From assembly GCF_900098745.1 (NCBI RefSeq), contig NZ_FQTT01000014.1, positions 186,001 to 250,000 of the forward strand: a stretch of DNA of 64,000 bases, read 5' to 3'. This DNA is from Actinomyces glycerinitolerans. GTDB lineage: Bacteria > Actinomycetota > Actinomycetes > Actinomycetales > Actinomycetaceae. A program made the translations under genes and the position numbers. The notes below the pieces were generated by a model. It had not been told where the DNA came from, did not search any database, and was given only the letters and a program-made list of their open reading frames with translations. Position 1 is the stretch's first letter; every line of letters begins with the position of its first letter. Shown here piece by piece: positions 8,567 through 17,617 of this stretch.

Positions 8567-8934
8567 GGGTACGTTTCCTCGATTTGGAAGACCTACTTGC
8601 ACTCGCAGCCGACCTCGGCGTGCGGGAGGTACGGGATCTGGGTTTGTTGGCCGCCGCAGCGCAGCGGCCAACGACCACTCTTTACGGACACGACGCATAC
8701 CCGACTTTGGTGGCGAAGGCGGCTGTCCTCCTGGAATCGGTTGTTCGTAACCACGCGTTGGTCGATGGGAATAAACGGCTCGGGTGGCTCTGCACGGTCG
8801 TTTTCCTGGGACTCAACGGCGTGGAACTGGACGTCGATGACGACGAGGCCTATGACCGCGTGGTGGAGGTTGCTGCGGGGCGAGTCGAGTGGCAGCGGAT
8901 AGCGAGCTGGCTGAATGCAAATGGAGTGCCTTAA
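8563..8934 (+). CDS. doc: Doc-type Fic toxin (death-on-curing)
   Basis: A 123-residue Fic/Doc fold protein. The core motif HALVDGNKR (64-72) fits the Doc version of the Fic motif, with Lys at the position where AMP-transferring Fic proteins carry Gly/Arg. Doc enzymes of this type phosphorylate elongation factor Tu and stop translation; that activity is inferred from the family. The GTG start overlaps the antitoxin stop (GTGA), giving tight translational coupling. Its stop codon overlaps the stop of the convergent ADP-ribosylglycohydrolase gene. Length is normal for Doc and the gene looks intact. Confidence 0.88.
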   Translation: MRVRFLDLEDLLALAADLGVREVRDLGLLAAAAQRPTTTLYGHDAYPTLVAKAAVLLESVVRNHALVDGNKRLGWLCTVVFLGLNGVELDVDDDEAYDRVVEVAAGRVEWQRIASWLNANGVP

Positions 8935-10034
8935 CGGTTCAGCCCGGCCGTGGCGGTGGCCCGGGCCAGGGCGCGCAGGTCGGCGGCCGTGCGGTCGGTG
9001 CCGTCACTGCGACGCGGCAGGCCGTGCACGGCCGCGACCCACTGCGGGTCAAGCGCGCTAGCACCCAGGTAGCTGCCCGCGATCGCACCGGTTATGGCCC
9101 CGACCGTGTCCTTGTCCTGGCTGGCCTGTACCGCCCGGTCCAACAGCAGATTCATCCAGACGCGCGCCACCTCCCCGCGGTCACCGCTCATGGCCGCCGC
9201 GGAGCGGTGGCCGGCGCGGTTGGCGAAGATGAAGGCGAGTGTCGCGTGTCCGAGTGCGTGCACCGCGAAGCCGTCGCCGGCCGGCGGGGTCTGGTAGTGG
9301 TCCGCGTCCAGAATCCCGCCGTCGAACAGGTCATGCCAGTACTCGCGACGCTCGGCGGGAATCAGGTCCAGGGTCGCCAAGGCGTTGGCCCCGAAATACG
9401 GCATCCCCTGCCACGCCGGTGCCATCACGTTGGCACGGATCATCTCGGCCTGAATCACGCAGGCGTCCCCGGCCAGGGGATCGGCGTGCGTCAGCTCGGC
9501 GACCGCTCGGGCGGCGGCGGCCGTCGCACTGCGGTCGCCCAGGCGGGTCAGGCCCACGACCCCGTTGCGCATCAGAGCACCATTGCCCGCCGTCCGGCCG
9601 GTGCGCGCATGCAGGTCCGCGGCGGCCGCCCGCATCCGGGCGGCGATTCCCGGCGCAGCAGCGGTGTCGGCGACGGCGTCGATCACCGCGCGGGTCTGGG
9701 CTCCCACATCGGTGGCGCCGTCAACGGTCACCCAACGGCACCAGCCGCGCGCAATCTCATCTAGGGCCGCGTCCTCGGTCAGGTCCGCGCCCGTGGCCGT
9801 AATCTCGGCGATGTACAGGGACATCTGAGTGTCGTCGCTCCACTCGCCCGGTGCATAGTCGCCGAAGCCGCCGCCGAGCAACTGCGCGGGACCCTCCAGG
9901 GGCACCTCGCCCGGTTCGTAGGGCACCCCCATGACATCGCCGACCGCCTGCGCCAGCAGCACGCCCTCAACGCGGTCCAGCTGGGAGTCGGTCAGGGCGC
10001 CCGCGGAAGCGGAGTTCGGGTTGGCGAGTCTCAT
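8931..10034 (-). CDS. ADP-ribosylglycohydrolase family protein
   Basis: A 367-residue DraG/ARH-like hydrolase. Family marks are LLAQAVGDVMGVPYE near the N-terminus, the metal-binding motif WSDDTQM and the C-terminal DKDTVGAITGAIAGSYLG, whose Asp residues complete the di-Mg site. These enzymes remove ADP-ribose from proteins or small molecules; the target is unknown. All metal-binding motifs are present, so it should be active. ATG 10034 is preceded by TACGCT with 6 bases between, suggesting a leaderless message. It converges on the doc gene with overlapping stop codons. Confidence 0.85.
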   Translation of the reverse strand: MRLANPNSASAGALTDSQLDRVEGVLLAQAVGDVMGVPYEPGEVPLEGPAQLLGGGFGDYAPGEWSDDTQMSLYIAEITATGADLTEDAALDEIARGWCRWVTVDGATDVGAQTRAVIDAVADTAAAPGIAARMRAAAADLHARTGRTAGNGALMRNGVVGLTRLGDRSATAAAARAVAELTHADPLAGDACVIQAEMIRANVMAPAWQGMPYFGANALATLDLIPAERREYWHDLFDGGILDADHYQTPPAGDGFAVHALGHATLAFIFANRAGHRSAAAMSGDRGEVARVWMNLLLDRAVQASQDKDTVGAITGAIAGSYLGASALDPQWVAAVHGLPRRSDGTDRTAADLRALARATATAGLNR

Positions 10035-10040
10035 GACGGC

Positions 10041-10046
10041 AGCGTA
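10041..10046 (-). promoter_or_regulatory. -10 box TACGCT for a leaderless start
   Basis: On the minus strand TACGCT ends 6 bases before ATG 10034, with no ribosome-binding site between. The geometry matches other leaderless starts in the window. Confidence 0.45.
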
Positions 10047-10092
10047 GGGGGCGAATGGTTTGGCTGTACGAGGAGTCGAACACCGAGGCCCG

Positions 10093-10968
10093 CTACCGGA
10101 TCGGCTCCAGCGCCGGGTGCCGCAACAGCCCCTGGACGCCGTGCGCGGTCCAAATCGCGCTCACCGAGGCGATCAGGCTGGCTGGGCCCTGCACCCGCAG
10201 TGGTGAGGTATCGTCAAACTCCAGGATCAGGGTGTCCTCATTCAGAGCGGGATAGATGCCCACGGCACCGCTGAACCAGAAGGACAGCCACCTGCCGTCA
10301 AGATGATGAATGAGAATGCGCTGATCGGTCACCAAGCATCTGGTCATCTGCCCCTCGCGCCATTGGGCGGCGGCCTGACGCAGGGCAGCATTGCGACGTG
10401 CGCGGTTTCCCAGCGCCGTCGCACCCAGGCCGGCGACTACGAACAGGGGAGAGCCGGAGAAGAAGGCGCTCGACTCCCAGTAGGTGACCTCCTGGCCGTA
10501 GAACCGGGAGTAGTGCGCGGAGCCGTTGAACAGGATTCGCTCGCCGTGATTGAGATTGACGTCCCAGGCCGGGCCGAGGTCCAAAGACTGTGTCGTTGCC
10601 AGGTCCGTGGCCACCGCCCGTGCATGCTCAATCGCCATCTGATGGTCATGCACCATCGCCAGCATCCGCGCCTCGCGGCGCGTGGGGTGTCCATGCGCGA
10701 AGCGGTAGGCACGCCAGTGCCGCCAGGTGCAACGCCCAAACCGGCTCATCGCCTGCCACACCAGGAACAGGAACAGCGGAGGGGCGGCCAGTATGAGCAG
10801 GAGCTGGCCGCCGTCTTCCGTCTCGGCTCTCCACGCCGGGAACAGGGCTGTGGACATGAATACCCACACTGCGATCGCAGCCAGCGTGTAGCCGATCCAG
10901 TGGACATGGTCACGCCAAACCGGGCGCGAGGGGAGCGGAGAACGCGGAGAACGGAGGGAATTGCGCAT
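10093..10968 (-). CDS. Membrane protein with bacterial PH-like domain
   Basis: A 291-residue protein with two membrane segments near the N-terminus (about 24-43 and 55-74) and a cytoplasmic C-terminal half. The stretch CLVTDQRILIHHL followed by hydrophobic strands and a final helix (SLIASVSAIW) resembles the bacterial PH-like fold in many small actinobacterial membrane proteins. Function is unknown. The frame is open upstream, but ATG 10968 has GAGG six bases ahead and directly precedes the basic-then-hydrophobic N-terminus. It is divergent from the GH3 gene at 11220. No operon partner is seen. Confidence 0.72.
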   Translation of the reverse strand: MRNSLRSPRSPLPSRPVWRDHVHWIGYTLAAIAVWVFMSTALFPAWRAETEDGGQLLLILAAPPLFLFLVWQAMSRFGRCTWRHWRAYRFAHGHPTRREARMLAMVHDHQMAIEHARAVATDLATTQSLDLGPAWDVNLNHGERILFNGSAHYSRFYGQEVTYWESSAFFSGSPLFVVAGLGATALGNRARRNAALRQAAAQWREGQMTRCLVTDQRILIHHLDGRWLSFWFSGAVGIYPALNEDTLILEFDDTSPLRVQGPASLIASVSAIWTAHGVQGLLRHPALEPIR

Positions 10969-11219
10969 TGGGCACCTCAGGGTCGGAACGGTCGGGACCG
11001 GACATAGGACCCTGCAATGGATACGCAGCGGCGCCTGCCGTCCGGTCTCCGGAGACGCACTCACGGTAACGCCGGCATACGACACGATTGTCCGGCGCTT
11101 GTGGATAACCCCGTGCTCAGGTGTCTGTCGCCCGGCCTGTGGAAAGACGGCGCAATCCTGGGCGCTCGTGCGATGCTTGCCCCAGCGCCCGCGCGTCGTC
11201 GCCCGAAGAAGGAGCTTCC

Positions 11220-13628
11220 GTGACCACCCCAACGACCGGCTCAAATCCCGACTCCCACTCCGACGTCCCCGTAGACGCCGAGCCCGCCGTCACGCTCTAC
11301 CCGCAGGACGACGGCCCCACCCTGGGGGCCACCTCAGCCCCCGTGATCGAGGTCGACGGCCGCCTGTTCAAGGACCTGGCCCGCACCGGGACGCTGCTGC
11401 CCTACGAGGACTGGCGGCTGCCCGCCGCCGCGCGCGCCGCCGACCTCGCCTCCCGGATGAGCCTGGAGGCGATCGCCGGGCTCATGCTCTACTCGCCCCA
11501 CCAGCCGGTCCCCAACCCCGGCGTCGGCCCCTTCGCCGGCACCTACGGCGGCCGCCCCTACCCGGAGGCCGGCGTGCCCGCCTGGGCACTGACCGACCAG
11601 CAGCGCGCCATGCTCACCGCCGACCACGTCCGTCACGTGCTCGTCTTCACCCTCCAGGATGCGGATACCGCCGCCCGCTGGAACAACGCCATGCAGGCGC
11701 TCGCGGAGTCCGAACCGCTGGGCATCCCGGTGAACACCTCAACCGACCCGCGCAACGGTGCCGCGGAGGCCTCCGGCGCCGAGTTCGCCACCTCCGCCGC
11801 CGATGTGTCCCGCTGGCCGGAGGGATTGGGCATGGCCGCCCTGTTCGAGCCCGACCGGGTGGCCGAGTACGCCGCCATCATCTCCCGCGAGTACCGGGCC
11901 CTGGGCATCACCACGGCGCTCGGCCCCCAGATCGACATCGCCACCGACCCCCGCTGGATGCGGCTGCAGGACACCTGGGGGCCGCACTCCGGCCTGGTGG
12001 CCGACTACACCCGCGCCTACTGCGACGGCATGCAGACCACTCCCGACGGCACCGGCGCCGCCTTCGGCCTGACTCCGGGCCACGCCGACCTGCCGCCGAC
12101 GGCCGTCTCCTACGCCGACCCCGGCTGGGGCGGCGCGTCGGTGTCAACCATGGTCAAGCACTGGCCCGGCGGCGGCACCGGTGAGGGCGGCCGCGACGCC
12201 CACTACGGATTCGGCAAGTTCGCCGTCTACCCCGGCGGCAACGAGTCCGAACACCTGCGCTCCTTCGACGCCGCCTTCCACCTGGACGGCCCCACCGGAT
12301 CGGCAGGCGCCGTCATGCCCTATTACACGATCTCCTGGCATTACCGCACCCCCGACGGGAAGGTGCTCAACGGCGAAGGCGCTCCGACGCCGCCGCGGGC
12401 CAACGCCTACAACCGCGCCATCGTCCACGACCTGCTGCGCGAGGGCCACGGCTTCGACGGCGTGGTGTGCACCGACTGGGGCATCACCGCCGATCCCGAC
12501 CCGGAGATCGACCACTTCGGTCAGCGCTGCTACGGCGTGGAGGACCTGGATGTGGCGGGCCGCCACCAGCTGGCCATCGACAACGGCGTGGACCAGTTCG
12601 GCGGCAACAGTGAGGCCGCCCCGATCATCGAGGCCTACCGCCGTATCGTCGCCCGCGACGGCGAGGCCACGGCCCGCGCCCGCTTCGAGGCCTCTGCCTC
12701 GCGCCTGCTGCGGGTCTTCTTCCGCGCCGGACTGTTTGAGAACCCCTACCTCGACCCGGCCGGATCCACCGCCGTCGTCGGCTGCGAGCCCTTCACCGCC
12801 GCCGCCCGCGCCGCCCAGCGTGACAGCCTGGTGCTGCTCAAGAACCGTCGCGCCGTAGCCGTTTCCGACGACGCCGCAGACGATGCCGCGCCCGTGCTGC
12901 CGCTGGGCACCGACGTGCGCCGCGTGTGGGTGCCCACGCGTCATGTGGAAGCCCAGCCCGGCTTCATGCGCGGCGGCGAGCCCGCCCGGGACATCGACCC
13001 CTTCGACGCCGCCGCCTCGCCCTACATGCGGGCCGACACCCCGCAGGAGGCCGACGCCGCCGTCGTCTTCATCGAGTCGCCCCTTTCCAACCCGTACTCG
13101 ACGGCGGACCGTGACGCCGGCGGCAACGGCTACCTGCCGCTCACGCTCCAGTACCGCCCCTACACCGCCGCCACGGCCCGCCCCCGCTCCCTGGCCGCCG
13201 GCGACTTCCGTGAAACCGGGGACCGCGCCTACCGCGGCAAGACCAACCGGGCCGCCAACGCCACCGACTTGGATGCGGTCATCACCGCCCGCGAGTCGAT
13301 GGGGGACCGGCCCGTCGTCGTGGTGGTGCGCATGCACAACCCGGCCGTGCTGGCCGAGCTTGAGCCCTACGCAGACGCCATCGTGGTGGACTTCGGCGTG
13401 CAGCAGCGGGCCGTGTGGGAGCTGCTGGCCGGCGATTTCGAGCCCAGGGGGCTGCTGCCGATCACGCTGCCGGCATCCATGGAGGCCGTCGAGGCGCACT
13501 GCGAGGACCTGCCCTTCGACTACGCGGCCTACACCGACGCCGCCGGGCACGCCTACGCCTTCGGGTTCGGCCTGAACTGGTCCGGCGTCATTGATGACGT
13601 GCGCACCCGCCGCTACCGGAACCGGTAG
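11220..13628 (+). CDS. GH3 family glycosidase
   Basis: An 802-residue family 3 hydrolase without signal peptide. KHWPGGGTGEGGRDAH (313-328) and the nucleophile motif VVCTDWGI (Asp about 419) are the expected GH3 landmarks, followed by the alpha/beta sandwich domain. The unusually long insertion ending in the KHWPGGG motif and the compact C-terminus resemble bacterial beta-glucosidase or beta-hexosaminidase-like GH3 proteins; the substrate is not clear. Start GTG 11220 has AAGGAG close upstream; a longer frame back to 11121 lacks such a site. Its stop codon TAG doubles as the first bases of the hisD -10 box. Confidence 0.85.
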   Translation: MTTPTTGSNPDSHSDVPVDAEPAVTLYPQDDGPTLGATSAPVIEVDGRLFKDLARTGTLLPYEDWRLPAAARAADLASRMSLEAIAGLMLYSPHQPVPNPGVGPFAGTYGGRPYPEAGVPAWALTDQQRAMLTADHVRHVLVFTLQDADTAARWNNAMQALAESEPLGIPVNTSTDPRNGAAEASGAEFATSAADVSRWPEGLGMAALFEPDRVAEYAAIISREYRALGITTALGPQIDIATDPRWMRLQDTWGPHSGLVADYTRAYCDGMQTTPDGTGAAFGLTPGHADLPPTAVSYADPGWGGASVSTMVKHWPGGGTGEGGRDAHYGFGKFAVYPGGNESEHLRSFDAAFHLDGPTGSAGAVMPYYTISWHYRTPDGKVLNGEGAPTPPRANAYNRAIVHDLLREGHGFDGVVCTDWGITADPDPEIDHFGQRCYGVEDLDVAGRHQLAIDNGVDQFGGNSEAAPIIEAYRRIVARDGEATARARFEASASRLLRVFFRAGLFENPYLDPAGSTAVVGCEPFTAAARAAQRDSLVLLKNRRAVAVSDDAADDAAPVLPLGTDVRRVWVPTRHVEAQPGFMRGGEPARDIDPFDAAASPYMRADTPQEADAAVVFIESPLSNPYSTADRDAGGNGYLPLTLQYRPYTAATARPRSLAAGDFRETGDRAYRGKTNRAANATDLDAVITARESMGDRPVVVVVRMHNPAVLAELEPYADAIVVDFGVQQRAVWELLAGDFEPRGLLPITLPASMEAVEAHCEDLPFDYAAYTDAAGHAYAFGFGLNWSGVIDDVRTRRYRNR

Positions 13629-13631
13629 GCT
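13626..13631 (+). promoter_or_regulatory. -10 box TAGGCT of hisD, sharing the upstream stop codon
   Basis: TAGGCT ends 6 bases before ATG 13638. Its first three bases are the TAG stop of the GH3 gene. No ribosome-binding site is visible, so hisD is probably translated from a leaderless message. Confidence 0.5.
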
Positions 13632-13637
13632 CTCACC

Positions 13638-14996
13638 ATGCTGCTGAACCGCATCGACCTGCGTGACTCGAACCTGACCGCCGGGGAACTGGCGGCGGCC
13701 CTGCCGCGTGCCGACCAGGATGTCGCCGCCGCGCTGGTGGCCGTGGCTCCCACCATCGCCGACGTGCGTGAGCGTGGCGCCGCCGCGCTGCGAGACGCCG
13801 CGGAGCGCTTCGACCACGTGCGTCCGGCCCACCTGCGGGTGCCCGCGTCGGCCCTGCAGGCGGCCCTGGACGGGCTGGACCCGCAGGTGCGCGATGCCCT
13901 GGAACTGGCCATCGCCCACAACCGTGCCGGGCACGTCGCCCAGCTGCCAGTCGAGCGCGACACCGAGATCATCCCGGGAGGGCACGTCATCCAGCGCTGG
14001 ATCCCCGTACGCCGGGTGGGCCTGTACGCACCCGGCGGCCTGGCCGTCTACCCCAGCTCCGTGGTGATGAACGCGGTCGCCGCGCAGGTGGCGGGTGTGG
14101 AGCAGATCGCCCTGGCCTCCCCGCCCCAGGCGGATTTCGACGGCCTGCCCCACCCCACCGTGCTCGCGGCCTGTGCGCTGCTGGGCATCACCGAGGTCTA
14201 TGCGGTAGGCGGTGCCCAGGCCATCGCCATGTTCGCCTACGGCGCCGAGGCGGCCGACGACGTCGATCGCGCCGACTCCCTGGCCGGCGGCGGCGACGGG
14301 CGCATCCTGTGCGAGCCGGTCGACGTCGTGGCCGGGCCCGGAAACGTGTATGTGGCCGCCGCCAAGCGGGCGGTGCGCGGCGCCGTCGGCATCGACGCCG
14401 AGGCCGGCCCCACCGAGATCGCCATCGTCGCCGACTCCGGCGCCAACCCGGAATACGTCGCCGCCGACCTGCTCTCGCAGGCCGAGCACGACCCTAACGC
14501 CGGCTCGGTGCTGATCACCGATTCTCCCGCCCTGGCCGACGCCGTGGACACCGCGCTGGCCCGTCGCCTGGACGCCACCCGTCACCGGGAGCGCGCCCAC
14601 ACCGCCTTGACCGGCAGGCAGTCGGCGATCGTCGTGGTGCGGGATTTGGAGCAGGCAATTGCCGTCGCGGACGCCTACGCGGCCGAGCACCTGGAGATCC
14701 AGACGGTCGACGCCGCCGCCGTCGCCCGCCGTATTCACAACGCGGGCGCCATCTTCGTCGGCCCCTACTCGCCGGTCCCGTTGGGCGACTACCTGGCCGG
14801 CTCCAACCACGTCCTGCCCACCGGTGGCACCGCCCGCTTCGCCGCCGGACTGAACGTCATGGCCTACCTCAAGCCGGTTCAACTCATCAACTACGACGCC
14901 GATGCACTGGCCGCGATGACCGCGCCGCTGACCGCGCTGGCCGAGTCCGAGAACCTGCCCGCACACAGTGAGGCGGCCCGCGCCCGGCGGTGCTGA
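13638..14996 (+). CDS. hisD: Histidinol dehydrogenase
   Basis: A 452-residue HisD, the last enzyme of histidine synthesis, which oxidises L-histidinol twice with NAD to give histidine. Conserved segments include VGLYAPGGLAVYPSSVVMNAVAA, AVGGAQAIAMFAYG, GPGNVYVAAAKR, SQAEHDP with zinc-site residues, and GPYSPVPLGDYLAGSNHVLPT. Length is normal. It stands alone on the plus strand and is separated from hisC by about 13.9 kb containing the exopolysaccharide cluster and other genes. A -10 box lies 6 bases before the ATG. The final codons run into an AT-rich repeat region. Confidence 0.96.
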   Translation: MLLNRIDLRDSNLTAGELAAALPRADQDVAAALVAVAPTIADVRERGAAALRDAAERFDHVRPAHLRVPASALQAALDGLDPQVRDALELAIAHNRAGHVAQLPVERDTEIIPGGHVIQRWIPVRRVGLYAPGGLAVYPSSVVMNAVAAQVAGVEQIALASPPQADFDGLPHPTVLAACALLGITEVYAVGGAQAIAMFAYGAEAADDVDRADSLAGGGDGRILCEPVDVVAGPGNVYVAAAKRAVRGAVGIDAEAGPTEIAIVADSGANPEYVAADLLSQAEHDPNAGSVLITDSPALADAVDTALARRLDATRHRERAHTALTGRQSAIVVVRDLEQAIAVADAYAAEHLEIQTVDAAAVARRIHNAGAIFVGPYSPVPLGDYLAGSNHVLPTGGTARFAAGLNVMAYLKPVQLINYDADALAAMTAPLTALAESENLPAHSEAARARRC

Positions 14997-15044
14997 ATTA
15001 GTGATGTTGAATTGAGGGTTCTAAATTGGCGGACACCAATTCAG
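14993..15044. repeat. AT-rich inverted repeats after hisD
   Basis: CTGAATT at 14993-14999 pairs with AATTCAG at 15038-15044, and AATTGG at 15024-15029 pairs with CCAATT at 15036-15041; the two pairings share bases and exclude each other. TGAATT also recurs at 15008. The low-GC block stands out from its surroundings and could be a terminator, an operator for the exopolysaccharide operon, or both. The rest of 15045-15242 shows no gene; TATCTT at 15161 is a possible -10 box without a clear -35. Confidence 0.35.
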
Positions 15045-15242
15045 GTTTCGCTTGCATGAATCCAGGTTGCCTCATTCAACGGGGTGACTAGCAAATAGGA
15101 GATGCCGCACATCTGTGGTATTGGTGAGCGTTCGCGACGGTATTCCCGGCTGAACTGTGTTATCTTGTTCAGGTAAGTACACGAGGTCAACCTGACATCG
15201 CTTGTGTGCTGCTCCCTGGTCCCTGTCCCTGAATGAGTTAGC

Positions 15243-15503
15243 ATGCCCTTTCTACTGTTTGCGCCCGGTGTGGGCTGCTCGGATTCCGGCGGGTTTCCTG
15301 GAGGATTGCAAGTCCTCGCCCGTGTGTCGCTCGATTTGTCGGGCTTCGGTTTCCTGGTGATCGCCCTGTTGTTTCTTGCTCTCAATCTTTACGGATCCCT
15401 CGCGTACCGCCGAGCCCGCGTTGCCGACGCGACCGGGGCGCCGACAACGCAGACCCCCGAAGGCATCGGCCAACCCCGCGAGCCGGGAGCGGCTGCGGCA
15501 TGA
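15243..15503 (+). CDS. Small membrane protein of the exopolysaccharide cluster
   Basis: An 86-residue protein with one clear membrane helix at about residues 33-55 (LSGFGFLVIALLFLALNLYG), then a basic stop-transfer patch and a Pro/Ala-rich tail. No family is recognised. Its stop overlaps the start of the GT2 synthase gene by 4 bases, so the two are coupled. Small membrane partners such as IcaD or PgaD accompany processive GT2 synthases in other bacteria; a similar role is inferred from position, not from sequence identity. The exact start is uncertain because no good ribosome-binding site precedes ATG 15243. Confidence 0.55.
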   Translation: MPFLLFAPGVGCSDSGGFPGGLQVLARVSLDLSGFGFLVIALLFLALNLYGSLAYRRARVADATGAPTTQTPEGIGQPREPGAAAA

Positions 15504-16876
15504 GTCGGGATCAGTTCAGTCGGGTCATCGCCAACGAAGGCCTCGCGGCCGCTCTGGACGCGGTCGGATTCTGGGCCGCCGTCTGCATGGTGGTGGCGGC
15601 GCTGACCTACATGCTGGTGCTGGCGTGTGGTGCCTATACCCTGGCCGGGAGGCGCAGGCGCGCCGGGCAACGGGAGCGCATGTCACCGCCGTTACCGCAT
15701 CCGGTTGGAACACCACTGCAGATCGTGGTGCTGATGCCCTGCCTCAACGAGGCCGCAGTGATCGGGCCATCGGTGGCGCGTCTGCTGGAGGACCCCAATC
15801 CGGCGCTGCACGTCCTGGTGGTTGACGACGGGTCGGATGATGCGACGAGCGAGATCGTGAGCACCATCGCCGACCCGCGCGTCGCGTTGCTGCGACGCGA
15901 TCCGCCCAACGCCCGGCAAGGAAAGGGCGAGGCACTTAACCACGCTGTGGAGATCGTTCGTGAGCGATACCGGGACATCGATCCCGAGCACGTCATAGTC
16001 GGCGTAGTCGACGCCGACGGGCACCTCGACCCCACCGCCTGGGACGTGGTGCGCGGCGCCTTCCGCGACCAGACCGTGGGTGCCGTCCAGCTCGGCGTGC
16101 GCATCTCCAACCGCGGCGGTTCGTTGTTGGCCCGGATGCAGGACATCGAGTTTGTCACCTTCACGTCGATCTTTCAGCAGGGGCGCCGCCGCATGCGGAG
16201 CGTCGGCATGGGGGGAAACGCCCAGTTCGTGCGGCTGGCCGCGCTGAACGCGCTGGGAAGGAGTCCCTGGACGCGGTCCCTGACGGAAGACTTCGATCTG
16301 GGAATCCGGCTCAACGGCACCGGATGGATCAACGAGTTCAGGGGCGACGCCGCAGTGCATCAGGAGGGCGTCACCTCCCTGCGGCGGCTGATTCGCCAGC
16401 GCACCCGCTGGTTCCAGGGCAATCTGCAGGCCCGTTACCTGCTGGGCTTCATCGCCCGGCACCTACGGGGCCGCGCCCGTGCGGATACCCTGTGGCAGGT
16501 ACTGAGTCCCTACCTGCTGCTCGTCGGCTCCCTGATGGTTGTCTCATTCCTGCTGATGCTGACGCTGTGCATTATCAATGTGATTCGTGGTGTGCCTCAG
16601 CAGTGGTCGTGGGTGCCCGGTACATATCTGCTGGCCTTCGGGCCGTCATACCTGTATGCCCTGGTGTACTGGCTGTATGCGCGCGAAGAGGACGCAGGGC
16701 CTGTGCGCTGCGTGGCATGGTGCCACGTCTTCGTGCTCTACGGCCTGCTCGCAGGAGTCTTCGGCTGGCGAGCGCTGGCGCGTGAGTTCTTGGGCAGGTC
16801 CGGCTGGGCCAAGACATCCCGTGAGGCGGAGCACGCTTCCGCACCCGAAGTAGTCACTCAGGAGGCCCAACCATGA
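15500..16876 (+). CDS. Processive family 2 glycosyltransferase (polysaccharide synthase)
   Basis: A 458-residue membrane GT2 enzyme that would polymerise a sugar chain from a nucleotide-sugar donor and pass it through the membrane. An N-terminal helix (about 25-48) precedes the cytoplasmic catalytic domain with LVVDDGSDD, VGVVDADG, LTEDFDLG and QRTRWFQGN, that is the D, DxD, ED and QxxRW motifs of processive synthases such as those for hyaluronan, cellulose and poly-GlcNAc. At least three helices follow after residue 335. The next gene overlaps by 4 bases. Its downstream neighbour makes UDP-ManNAc, so the product may contain ManNAc; that is inference. Confidence 0.85.
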   Translation: MSRDQFSRVIANEGLAAALDAVGFWAAVCMVVAALTYMLVLACGAYTLAGRRRRAGQRERMSPPLPHPVGTPLQIVVLMPCLNEAAVIGPSVARLLEDPNPALHVLVVDDGSDDATSEIVSTIADPRVALLRRDPPNARQGKGEALNHAVEIVRERYRDIDPEHVIVGVVDADGHLDPTAWDVVRGAFRDQTVGAVQLGVRISNRGGSLLARMQDIEFVTFTSIFQQGRRRMRSVGMGGNAQFVRLAALNALGRSPWTRSLTEDFDLGIRLNGTGWINEFRGDAAVHQEGVTSLRRLIRQRTRWFQGNLQARYLLGFIARHLRGRARADTLWQVLSPYLLLVGSLMVVSFLLMLTLCIINVIRGVPQQWSWVPGTYLLAFGPSYLYALVYWLYAREEDAGPVRCVAWCHVFVLYGLLAGVFGWRALAREFLGRSGWAKTSREAEHASAPEVVTQEAQP

Positions 16877-17556
16877 CCGACACCGCTGGAAGGTCTCGGC
16901 GACGCCGCCCGCGCAAGCTGTCCGCAGCGGTGTTAGCGATTGTTATGGCAGCGACCCTTACCGCTGCCGGGCTCGTCAGGGGTGAGGAAATGAACTGCAC
17001 GGCCTGGGACCTGGTGTTCGACGGGTACGGCTCGGCGTCGTGCAGCGGCAAGACGGTGAGCCTTAGGCCTGCTTCCGCCTCCGCGGCGGACGAGACCCAC
17101 GCGGGACTGGCCGTCTCACGCGAAGTCAGCGTGGCCCCGGGACGGGTCACGACCTTCGAGGCGAATATGTTCACCCGCAGGCAGCTCCGGCGGGGCAGCA
17201 CCCCAAATCCGTGGGAGGTCGCCTGGCTGATATGGAGCTATCAGGACAATGACCATTTCTATGCGCTCGTGCTCAAACCCAACGGGTGGGAGGTGTCCAA
17301 ACAGAATCCCGCCTACCCCGGCAAACAGCAGTTCCTGGCCTCCGGCAACACTCCACGCTTCGCCGTCGGTCGGGAGCACCACGTGGACATCACCATTGAC
17401 ACCACCGCAAGCGGCAAAATGACCGCTGCCATCACGGTGGACGGCGAGCATCTGGTTTCCGTGACCGACACCGACTACCCCTACCGGTCCGGTACTGCGG
17501 CCGCCTACACCGAAGACGCCGACGTCGACGTGACGATCACGCCAACCAAGCCCTGA
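16873..17556 (+). CDS. Secreted lectin-like (concanavalin-fold) protein
   Basis: A 227-residue exported protein. A basic N-terminus (RSRRRRPRK) and a hydrophobic helix at about 18-34 form a signal sequence or anchor. The rest looks like an all-beta LamG/DUF1080-type sandwich: the stretches VTTFEANMFTRRQ, VAWLIWSYQDNDHFYALVLKPNGWEVSKQ and HHVDITIDTTASGKMTAAITVDG are typical of that fold. No catalytic residues can be named. It overlaps the synthase gene (ATGA) and precedes the UDP-GlcNAc 2-epimerase gene, so it belongs to the same operon and probably binds the polysaccharide outside the cell. Confidence 0.68.
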   Translation: MTDTAGRSRRRRPRKLSAAVLAIVMAATLTAAGLVRGEEMNCTAWDLVFDGYGSASCSGKTVSLRPASASAADETHAGLAVSREVSVAPGRVTTFEANMFTRRQLRRGSTPNPWEVAWLIWSYQDNDHFYALVLKPNGWEVSKQNPAYPGKQQFLASGNTPRFAVGREHHVDITIDTTASGKMTAAITVDGEHLVSVTDTDYPYRSGTAAAYTEDADVDVTITPTKP

Positions 17557-17617
17557 GCAGCTATTACCATCCGCAAGGCCAGTCTCATCCATACCCTTGA
17601 AACCCCTGAGGAGACAC

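Noticed and set aside
11121..11219. Longer N-terminus for the second GH3 gene
   Set aside because: The added 33 residues are Arg/Pro/Ser-rich, and GTG 11220 has an AAGGAG site at proper distance.
12144..14966. A 940-codon open frame on the minus strand opposite the second GH3 gene and hisD
   Set aside because: It is antisense to two well-supported genes, has a Gly/His/Val/Gln-rich composition typical of complementary strands of GC-rich genes, and shows no domain.
15161..15166. TATCTT as promoter of the exopolysaccharide operon
   Set aside because: No -35 box at suitable distance, and the first gene lies about 75 bases further; too weak to list as a promoter.
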